A stretch of 64,000 bases of DNA, from NCBI GenBank assembly GCA_964017145.1, contig OZ024840.1:2170001-2234000 (forward strand). The letters run 5' to 3'. The DNA comes from Agrocybe praecox. Taxonomy: Eukaryota > Basidiomycota > Agaricomycetes > Agaricales > Agrocybaceae. Positions 56,112 through 64,000 of this stretch are shown here, one piece after another. Positions within the stretch are counted from its first letter, which is position 1. Every line of letters begins with the position of its first letter. The position numbers and the translations under genes are program-made. The notes beneath the pieces are model-generated. The model had not been told where the DNA came from and searched no databases. It worked only from the letters and a program-made list of their open reading frames with translations.

Positions 56112-57120
56112 TCAAGGATATTTGAAGCCCTCTGTCAAGGCGTTCTCCATACTGAATACAGGCTTCTTGGAACCTGGAGCACGGGGCGGCGTTCCGGGCG
56201 CAAGAGCACCCTGTGCCACAACGAGAGCGGGGCGCTCTTCACCTATTCGTTTATGTCCTGCATGTCTACGCTGTGGTAAACGATCTTTCTTTGATTCGCT
56301 CTTTGTCTCTTCGTGAATCGATCTGGAAGCCAGTGGGGCTGCCAGTAATTCATCCTATACGAAACGGTGAATCTGTAATTCTGAACCAAGAGAATTAAAC
56401 ACTCACAGCATATTCATCTGCCTTTTTACCAAGTTCCTCGACTGCATCTTTACTTCTAAAACGAAGAATTTTCTGAACATTCCATCGTGTTTTCGGCCTT
56501 AATACACCTTTGCTTTCTGTGCCCAAAGTTTGTTCCTTTCGCAGTACTTCGGAAGCACTATCGGCACCAGTGTCCAAAACTTGGTGAGGCCGTTTCGTCC
56601 GTAGTTTATCCCTCAACAATTCCCACCCAACAGCCCTTGAAGTCATCTCCCAGCGCAAGTCCCTTGGATTGTCGACGAGTTCCAAAATAGCATGCGGTGC
56701 ATTGTCACCAATTCGGTTCCCGAACTTATGAATACGCGTATATCCACCAGGACGGTCCGCGTATCGTTGTGCAAAGGTGGAAAATAGTTTTGTCGTAGCT
56801 ATTGGTTTCAACAGGAAGGAAGAGGCGCGTGTCTGTGAGCCGTTGTCGCCTTTTTTGCCCATGGTAATGATCTAGAGAACATGAGAAGATGAACACAATA
56901 GTAAGACCGAGTCTCGGTGACCTTCTCTGCCAGTCTGGCAGTATCTCGTGCTTTTGGAAGGGTCGTCTTAATCTGCTCATGTTCAAACAGCGAGGTAACT
57001 AGATTCCTGGAATACCCGTTAGTATACGCCGAGCTCCTGTGACTGAACAACTGACCGCAGCATCAGCATACGATGCGATGACGTTCGCGAGAATTTTCGG
57101 AAGGCTACTCCATGCTTCAT
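56112..57120 (-). CDS. MRPL8: Mitochondrial ribosomal protein bL17m
   Basis: Large-subunit protein of the mitoribosome. MKHGVAFRKFSRTSSHRMLM, LRNLVTSLFEHEQIKTTLPK and ARDTARLAEK come from the first exons; they match bacterial L17 (its RKLGR...R.A.LRNL..SL..HE.I.TT..KAKE). The next exon is IITMGKKGDNGSQTRASSFL, RYADRPGGYTRIHKFGNRIG and DNAPHAILELVD, the conserved L17 C-terminal core. Beyond it is a mitochondrial extension of about 170 residues (RWEMTSRAVGWELLRDKLRT, TRWNVQKILRFRSKDAVEEL) with a basic tail after another intron, ending FKYP. The start is close to the N-terminus of bacterial L17, so there is no clear cleavable presequence. Confidence 0.93.
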
Positions 57121-57400
57121 GATGGCAAGCAAGGATATAAAGCACTAAGAATGAGGAAGAGTTCAAAGTTGGCAGACGGCGAACAGTTAGCAATGCCATT
57201 GGCCACTCAAAACTTGTGTGTCTGGTCATGTGATCGATATCTCAAAGGGGCTCGCCGCGCTACAGTTTTTTTCGACTCCTTCCATCTCTTCTCTCTCAAC
57301 ATAACACATCTGCATTGAAATCAAACTGAATACAAGTACATTCATTCAAAATTTGCTGCCATATCATCATCATCATTCTGGCTCCTGCTTTACGAGATTT

Positions 57401-58704
57401 CTACCCGCCGAACTTGAAATCCTGCATGCCTCGGAAACGACCTGACAGATCTATTAGGAACACATGTCCAGAATCGGGGTAAGAATTTTGTCGACCGGGG
57501 TCTCCTCCAATAGCACCGCAATGTGCGGTTGTTACGAACATCTGTTCGTAGTTGGTTCCTGACAAAAATTAGGGCGAAAGGCGCAAACTATCATCACCTT
57601 TCTCACCTCCAAAACAGCAGGAAGTAATATTCAGTGCTGTAGGAAATAAAACCTGGAAATCGATGTTACCCTCCTTGCTAAAGCGTACGACTCTTGAACC
57701 GCCCCATCTAAAGAACTATCAGCCCGAGATTGATTTAAGCTGTCTTGCACTCGTACCGCGCACTCCAAACGCCTCCAGCCGTGTCAACACACAAACCATC
57801 GCAAAAGGTCTGCTCTGCAAAGCCTTTTTCTATGGCATCGACAAACAGTCGTTTATTGGATATCTCTCCATCAGCGCTGTAATCGTATGCGTAGATTTTG
57901 TTGACTAGCGAATCGGTAAAGTAACTGAAGGTATGCATTTGTTAATCAGCATAATTGCTAAATGTATTTCTACTCACAAAGTTTTCTCATCAGGGCTCCA
58001 TCCGAGGCCATTAGAATCCTACAGTCCCGAAAAAAACTCAGTTCCCGCAAGGTCTTGTGCGCAAGTAAAGACGCACCGTGAATGGACCTTCGTCGACCAC
58101 AACACCAGTACCTGTAGCAGGATCGTATCTATACAGCTTGCCGGCAATTCCTTTCTCTTGGTTGCAAATTGTCCCAGCAAAAAAGCGTCCAGCGCTGTCG
58201 CAGCGTCCGTCATTGAAGCGAGTGGCAAGTGCTTCCTCAGAAGCCAGGGGTTTACAGAGATATGATATAGCCGAATCCCCATTCAACAGAGCAAATCCCT
58301 GGGCGGCAGCACACGCTAACTAAGATGTGGTCAGAAGGTTGGTCGTTCAAAGATCATTAGACCACTAACACCCTCAGCATCACGTCGCAATGCAAGGCAC
58401 GATATTGATTCATCGAATTTTTCTACGGAGACTTGTAGATCTTGCGTGTTAACATGAAAAACCTGAATATACAATAGTTCGATGAACTGCGATGAACATA
58501 AAAGTGCAAGACGAGCTCATAACCTTCTTTTCTAAAATGTCAACAAAATGCAACAATGATGTCGACGGATCATAGACGGGACCTATCATAGCAAACCGAA
58601 TTCAATATCGCTAGAGCATCCGTGCCGCACAACATACCCTCGCCCAACATGCATCCGACTTTGAGCCATGGTTGTTCGACGATGATTTCTTGTGGAAGTG
58701 CCAT
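57401..58704 (-). CDS. SMP-30/gluconolactonase-like (regucalcin) hydrolase
   Basis: Six-bladed beta-propeller lactonase/esterase family. The start at 58704 gives MALPQEIIVEQPWLKVGCML, GEGPVYDPSTSLLHFVDILE with the metal-binding Glu. Further blades include SISCLALRRDAEG, TRFNDGRCDSAGRFFAGTIC with the substrate-loop Asn, YRYDPATGTGVVVDEGPFT, DSNGLGWSPDEKTLYFTDSL with the metal Asn, FCDGLCVDTAGGVWSARWGG with the metal Asp, and VTTAHCGAIGGDPG. It ends FKFGG. Metal ligands Glu/Asn/Asp are all present. About seven short introns. The substrate (gluconolactone, another sugar lactone or a phosphate ester) cannot be told from sequence. Confidence 0.92.
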
Positions 58705-59108
58705 CACAGAAGAGAATGAAACTCGCTGAGTGTTTACGAGCAGAGAACCGAGGCATCGCGCAATTCGTTTACCGGTCTTCTTATACGTTGACAAGCGGGG
58801 GGAAGAAGACTTATGACTGAATATTCAACGCGGGCCAATAATACCTAAATCGGGCATTACCAATTCATAAGACAGTAATCTGAAGAGAGCTCATGCGACC
58901 AAGGCAGCGCAGAAGGTTGGGGAACCCTTTCGATAGCTTCCATGTTGGAAAAAAAGGCAGGATAGGAAACATCTCTATTGATTGTACCGCGTCACATCAA
59001 TCATCTTTTAGGTCAAGCGACTCCAGAATAGCTACTGGAGTGGGCCGGGTTAGTGGAAGCATTGTACCGTACGGATTATCCCGAGTATGTGCTATTCTTT
59101 GCGGCCCT
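58705..59108. other. Intergenic, no gene seen
   Basis: About 400 nt between the SMP-30-like gene's start and the end of the ACP gene. No supported ORF. Confidence 0.45.
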
Positions 59109-59704
59109 TTAATGAGCTGCGAAGAGGAAAAGGAGACCAGTTAGCCGGAAAGGTAACGGAAAAGTCAAAACGGGGAGAGCACCTTCAGGGGATTGGGCAA
59201 TATAGTCGATAGCTAAAAAAACGGGTTATTGGTATTTCCAAGCGGCAGAGGCAACGTGTAAGGAAGGCACCTTGTTGGACTGTCTGTATTTCATCTGCCT
59301 CAGCGTCTGGGATCTCAATGGAAAACTCCTAATGAAGCAGAAGGTCAGAGAAATCATGTGAGATAGAAGAACAATACCACGCACCTCCTCAACTGCCATC
59401 ATGACTTCAACTGCGTCCAAGCTGTCTAACCCAAGGTCTTTGCTAAAAGATGCGTTGACGTTCAACTGTTGCGCGTCAAATCAATAACATTTAATGGGAT
59501 ACATAAACGCGCAAGGCAAACTTTTTTCTGGTCAATTTTCTCGTAGCCTTTGAGAGTCTCGAGAACGCGAGCAGTGATGACGTCCTTGGTTATCGGACTT
59601 CCTTCTGAGTACATGGCCCTTGGAACCCATCTCCTCTGGAGATTCTGAGCTGCGGTGGGGATTCTAGAGACAGCAGCAGCCCTGGGGAGAAGTCTAGAGA
59701 GCAT
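59109..59704 (-). CDS. ACP1: Mitochondrial acyl carrier protein
   Basis: Carrier for mitochondrial fatty acid synthesis, lipoate production and complex I. The start at 59704 gives the presequence MLSRLLPRAAAVSRIPTAAQ, then ITKDVITARVLETLKGYEKI, DQKKLNVNASFSKDLGLDSL with the phosphopantetheine Ser in GLDSLDAVEVMMAVEEEF, SIEIPDAEADEIQTVQQ and AIDYIAQSPEAH, stop. The last exon is only a few bases long (CT CAT TAA after the GTGCTC...CGCAG intron). Four introns. All ACP landmarks are present and the ending AH is typical. Confidence 0.95.
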
Positions 59705-60258
59705 GGCAAAGTATATGGGGGGTGTTGAATGAAACGAAACCAATAACGACGCGCAGGGAAAATGATGCCAACCGTGACCGAAGGCAGCTATCCCGGCAGC
59801 AGCCGACAGGAGATTGCTTAGCTAATTTGGGTTAGACATAAAAATAGACATAGCGCATGGCGGCATCTGAAATGGCTCAAAAATACTTTAGAAATTCCAA
59901 ACGACGACGAAGAACGTAATAAACAAGCTCGGAAGGAGGAAGAAATATCTAAAGGGCTGTTTATACCTTCCTGGGTTATTTTTTACCTATAGGAACGATG
60001 AGAAGGGGCAGGAAAGGCGAGTTCGGAAATAGCCGATATGAACTATGCAGTCCCGAGATAAGGTTTGGGGACTGTTAAGCCACATTGGCTGTTACAAGTC
60101 GCCGCAAACGCTCAACTCCTCAAGGTGAGAGTCGCCTAAACGTATCTCAGGGCCAGCGCTAAATTACACCGTTTCTCTGCTTTTCCCAGGTCCGTTGAAA
60201 GTCGACTCCCCTTTTGCCCCAGAAAAAACTGATCATTTTGACGCGCTAGATCACGACA
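59705..60258. promoter_or_regulatory. Shared promoter region of ACP1 and uL13
   Basis: About 550 nt between divergent starts. Only short unsupported frames. A pyrimidine-rich CCCCTTTTGCCCC stretch precedes the uL13 start, usual for ribosomal protein genes. Confidence 0.4.
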
Positions 60259-61033
60259 ATGGCCACCTTCTCGTCGACACCCATCGTCATTGATGGCAAG
60301 GGTCATCTCCTTGGTCGATTGGCCTCCATCATCTCGAAGCAGATCTTGTCTGGCCAGAAAATTGTAGTTGTGAGGTGTGAGGAAATCAACATCTCTGGTA
60401 GCTTCTTCCGCAACAAGGTGCGTGGTTGCGTCAATTCGGGGACAAAGGAACAAATATTGAAGCAAAATGGGGGGATATACAGCTCCGCTACCACAACTTC
60501 CTCCACAAGAGGCACATCGTCAACCCCAAAAAGTCTGGCCCTTTCCATCATCGTGCCCCCTCCAAGATCCTCTACCGAGCGATTCGCGGCATGACCCCAC
60601 ACAAGAGCGCCCGGGGTGCTGCTGCCCTTGAGAGACTCAAGCTCTTCGAGGGAGTTCCCCCACCATACGACAGGAAGAAGCGAATGGTTGTGCCTGAGGC
60701 GCTGCGCGTTTTGAGACTGAAGCCCGGACGCAAGTACTGCACGGTCAAGGTATGGGGTACCCCATAATCCGGGAGTTTTTGATATTCAAAGCCATGGATC
60801 TTAGCGTCTGTCACACGAAGTTGGCTGGGGATACAAGGATGTTGTCGATCGTCTCGAGGAAAAGAGAAAGATCAAGGCTCAAGCCTTCCACGAACGCAAG
60901 GTGAGTCGCATGTTGAGGAGATGCTGAATTATGCTAAGCGAGACTGGGGTAGTTGACCGCCGTCAAGTTGCGCCAAAAGGCCGTTGCAGACACTGCGTCG
61001 TCTTTCGAACAACTCACACAATTGGGATACTAG
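60259..61033 (+). CDS. RPL16: 60S ribosomal protein uL13 (L13a/L16)
   Basis: Cytosolic large-subunit protein. [53 protein letters not shown], then after an intron [81 protein letters not shown] second intron joins CTVK to [20 protein letters not shown]. The last exon gives [20 protein letters not shown] and QLGY. All features of uL13 are present. Three introns of 50-70 nt, too short to host a typical box C/D snoRNA. Confidence 0.97.
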
Positions 61034-61269
61034 AGTAGTCGAGATTTGTACTCTGCACGGGCTGCAATGATGATATGAGATTGTGCAGCGAATACATTAC
61101 TTTATGATTTTTGAAATAAAATACAAAATGAGTCACTGTCAGTCAGTCAGTCAGCCATCAATCAGCGCACCGGACAAGGCCGAATTACAAAAATCATTTT
61201 TATTTCTTTTTTTTAATTCTTTACCTTCTTGCCATCCTCTTTTTCTTTTCCTCCGACCCCCTTTCCACC

Positions 61270-62409
61270 ATGCCCTCCGACGACTCCAGACACGAAAATC
61301 GTTTGTTCCTTTTTTTCTTTCTATCTTTGATTGCCCTCGCTTACAAGAATTTTTTATTAAAGCCTCTCCTCCCCAGTCCCGCTCTCCCTCCCCTTCCCCC
61401 CACGACACCCTCACCCTCCGCGCGCTCGTCAGCACAAAGGACGCCGGCGTCATCATTGGAAAAGCTGGTAAAAATGTCGCAGAGTTGAGGGAGCAGACAG
61501 GCGTAAAGGCCGGCGTCAGCAAAGTCATTCCAGGTGTTCATGAACGTGTTCTCACAGTTACTGGGTCGGTTGAGGCTGTCTCCAAGGTCCGTATTGCTTG
61601 CTTTTTTCTTGCTTTTTCCTTATCTTTTGCCTATTTTACAGGCCTACAACCTCATCATCGCCCAACTCGTTTCTTCTACTCCTTCGTCCCCAGTTTCTGC
61701 TTCGACTCCTTCTCTTCACACCTCAATTCGTCTTTTGATCTCCCACAACTTGATGGGCACTATCATCGGCCGCAATGGTCTAAAAATTAAGGCGATCCAG
61801 GATGGCTCCGGTGCGCGCATGGTGGCTTCCAAGGAGATGCTTCCACAATCCACTGAGCGCATCGTCGAGGTCCAGGGCTCCCCCGAGGCCATCGGTAGAG
61901 CTGTAGAGGAGATCGGCAAGTGTTTGTTGGAAGACTGGGAACGGGGTACCGGCACCGTCCTTTTCCACCCTGGACCAAGCGATGAACGCAGTGGCAACCG
62001 CCGTACACACAACTATACGTCGTCCTACACAGGGTCACGTCGTGGAAATGGCGACAGCAGTACTCGTGGCCGCGCGTCTCCTCCCGGATCACCCACCAAC
62101 GCACATTCCCCGGTCTCCAGTCCGCCAGCCGCCAACTTGCGCACCCAAAATATCTCCATTCCGTCTGACATGGTCGGCTGCATCATCGGAAGAAGTGGCA
62201 CCAAAATTACGGAAATCCGCCGCCTCTCTGGGTCTAAAATTTCTATCGCAAAGGCTCCTCACGACGAGACCGGCGAAAGGATGTTCACTATCATCGGCAC
62301 ACCTGAAGCTAATGAAAAGGCCTTGTTTTTGTTGTATAACCAGTTGGAAAGCGAGAAGGAGAGGCGTGTTGGAAGGGAAGCTCAGCAACAATCCGAGATC
62401 CAGGACTGA
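61270..62409 (+). CDS. PBP2: Triple-KH-domain RNA-binding protein (Pbp2/Hek2-like)
   Basis: Poly(C)-binding-type regulator of mRNA stability or localisation. A short first exon (MPSDDSRHEN) is joined to a Ser/Pro linker (SPPQSRSPSPSPHDTLTLRA). KH1: LVSTKDAGVIIGKAGKNVAE with GXXG = GKAG. KH2: LLISHNLMGTIIGRNGLKIK with GRNG. KH3: ISIPSDMVGCIIGRSGTKIT with GRSG, then EIRRLSGSKISIAKAP. An Arg/Gly/Ser linker (SSYTGSRRGNGDSSTRGRAS) separates KH2 and KH3. The C-terminal end is LYNQLESEKERRVGREAQQQ. KH1-KH2 tight, KH3 apart is the Hek2/PCBP arrangement. Introns are in the linker before KH1 and between KH1 and KH2. Confidence 0.93.
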
Positions 62410-62854
62410 TCTCATGTACTACCGCCTTTCAAATTCCTCACGTATCTGGATGATTCGTGGTAGGCTCAACATGGTGGAATCGAGGCAACACGAGGATCCT
62501 ACGACAATCTTTATCCTTCCAGCTTGATCCCGCCAAAATTTCTCGTTAAATCTTCTTGTAGCTCTTTCGTCCCCCGTACCTTTATCTTCCCTTTTCTTGA
62601 ACCGAACTCCTCCATGCTGCTCACTTTGTGCATTATCGACTCCAAACGCTTTCCCTGACCTGCTTACATACATACGTGCTCAACCCATTTATGATACTGC
62701 TTTGCCTGTACATAGTTGCTGCAGATCATAGACTAGCTGTGCAAATGCCATGAAACTCGATAATCCTCGACGCGTTAATACGATCATGTGATTGTATTTT
62801 TGTATAATTTGAATTTGAAAAAAAGAAAGATGATGTCTGAGTCTTGAACTGAAC
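62410..62854. other. Intergenic, no gene seen
   Basis: The 3' flank of the KH gene and promoter of the NUFIP1-like gene, about 445 nt. T-rich AT tract before 62855. No ORF supported. Confidence 0.45.
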
Positions 62855-64000
62855 ATGAACGGCTCTTCGCTACCTCCTCCGCATCCGTCCCTTCCTCGCC
62901 CACCCCAGTCTTCTGCTGCATCTTCGTACCAGTATCAGCCACAAGCATACTACAACTCACACTATGTCCAGGCTTATGCTCAAGCGCAACCCCAGACACC
63001 TGCCAGCTTTAGCGCACCCGTGAATTTTACCACTGCTACTAGGACGCCCTCTGCACCGCAGGGTGCATGGTACCAGCCTGGAAATAATCGCTGCTCGCAT
63101 CCTGGATGCGCATTTACGGGATCACACAAAACAGTCGAGATACATATGATGGACCGGCATCTCATCTATCCTCCAGGATGGGACAAGCAAAAGAAAAAAT
63201 CAGACTGGGACGCAGATCCTAGCTTGAAAGGGTGCATATATGCATACATTTCTCTACATTTCTGTCATTTACTTATCAAATGCCCCATGATAGCAAACCT
63301 ATACCTATCCAAGGTACAAACGTAATTTTGGATTCCCCCGAGGTCCTAGAGGCATGGATTGCAGAACGTAAAAGACGGTTCCCGACAGCTGCCAGGGTGG
63401 AAGAGAAAAAACGCAAAATGGAAGAAGCCATTGCCCGTGGTCAACTTGACATTGGGGATAGCAGCGGCCGACCTAACAAGCGTCGAAATGTTGACCATGG
63501 AAATAGCTCGAATTCGAATCACATCGGTAACAGGAATCATCAGTCCAACCGCAACAACAGAACGACTAATCAACGTGGCGAGCGTCCTCGGCCTGCAACC
63601 GAACAGAGAGTACCTGATTCTGGTTGGCCAAGAAAAGCCCAAACGAAGGAACCCGCTCCTGTACCAATACCGGTCGCCATCCGTCCATCTGTAGCGTCTG
63701 ATTCTGATTCTGACTCGGACGGGGATGATGAAAATGACCAACCCGAAGCTATTTCGTCGAAAGCAATCCCTTTCACAGAGCAAGCTCCATCTATCGATAC
63801 CTGTATCCCCGCCGATGAAGTCCCAAAAACGTCACCGCCCAAAGTCGCGCCCATTGACAAAGCACCTCGGAAAAAGGGCCCTTTGCAGCCCAAACTACCG
63901 CCAAAAAATCCATTTGCTTCACGTCCCACACTTTTGCGAAATGTAATTCCACTTTCTTATTTATTCATAGATTTTAGTCATCATCTAACCAAATATTCTA
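62855..64000 (+). CDS. RSA1: NUFIP1/Rsa1-like snoRNP assembly factor (3' end outside window)
   Basis: Box C/D snoRNP assembly factor. An N-terminal Pro/Gln/Tyr-rich region (MNGSSLPPPHPSLPRPPQSS, YYNSHYVQAYAQAQPQTPAS) is followed by a C2H2 finger (CSHPGCAFTGSHKTVEIHMMDRH) and a hydrophobic patch (LIYPPGWDKQKKKSDWD). After an intron (GG|GTGCAT...ATAG) the NUFIP1 core reads KPIPIQGTNVILDSPEVLEA, WIAERKRRFPTAARVEEKKR, which is the conserved PEP segment. A basic Asn-rich linker and an acidic run (SDSDSDSDGDDENDQ) are followed by KKGPLQPKLPPKNPFASRPT, LLRN before a donor at 63943. Further exons lie past the right edge. Confidence 0.88.

Noticed and set aside
55990..56398. Plus-strand frames MFLVTDIRLE... 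and MPQRERGALHL...
   Set aside because: They are antisense to the C-terminal exon of the bL17m gene, whose frame extends to 56112.
60421..60485. Possible snoRNA in the first intron of uL13
   Set aside because: The intron is only about 65 nt and shows no convincing C and D boxes, although animal RPL13A introns host snoRNAs.

Overview
The window looks like a gene-dense chromosome segment of an agaricomycete (mushroom-forming basidiomycete). Nearly every gene is cut by short introns of roughly 50-60 nt with GTRNGT donors. Intergenic gaps are mostly 60-600 nt, and the gene products are basidiomycete-like: a Pil1 protein with a long Pro/Ser tail, an Ssh4-type SPRY protein, a GH5 mannanase and small lineage-restricted families. 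There are no rRNA genes, no convincing tRNAs and no CRISPR. Coordinates of spliced genes below run from start codon to stop codon and include introns; the exon joins were worked out by eye.

Layout. 1-9 kb: mitochondrial aspartate aminotransferase (cut by the left edge), cytosolic aspartyl-tRNA synthetase, a one-pass membrane protein, an Ssh4/Ear1-like Rsp5 adaptor and the AMPK gamma subunit Snf4. 9.2-13.6 kb: the most plastic stretch. It holds three tandem copies of a small START/SRPBCC-like protein and a membrane-anchored methyltransferase. A segmental duplication copied one small gene plus the first exon of the methyltransferase; one copy is broken at its start and a foreign-looking GC-rich segment sits at the junction. 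13.7-31.8 kb: housekeeping block with Vam7, mitochondrial carrier Mtm1, eIF4E, eisosome Pil1, a GRIP-domain golgin, Pex14, mitochondrial EF-Tu, glycine cleavage H protein, complex I ESSS subunit, histone N-alpha-acetyltransferase Naa40 and Rio2. 32.6-48.4 kb: splicing factor SPF30, a divergent pair of lineage-specific helix proteins, Mediator subunit 5, vacuolar zinc transporter Zrc1, eIF3h, a secreted expansin-like protein and ribosome-assembly factor Ipi1. 48.9-56 kb: an accessory island with a decayed GH5 mannanase, two paralogous small proteins flanking an NPC2-like lipid-transfer protein and a four-pass membrane protein, and an orphan ORF. 56.1-64 kb: mitochondrial bL17, an SMP-30/regucalcin hydrolase, mitochondrial acyl carrier protein, ribosomal uL13, a triple-KH protein and a NUFIP1/Rsa1-like snoRNP factor (cut by the right edge).

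Many neighbours serve mitochondria (aspartate aminotransferase, Mtm1, EF-Tu, GcvH, ESSS, bL17m, ACP) or translation and ribosome assembly (AspRS, eIF4E, eIF3h, uL13, Ipi1, Rio2, NUFIP1). They are separate transcription units, often arranged head-to-head. The points most worth following up are the tandem START-like/methyltransferase cassette, the recently decayed mannanase, the two small-protein families of unknown function and two candidate GC-AG introns.
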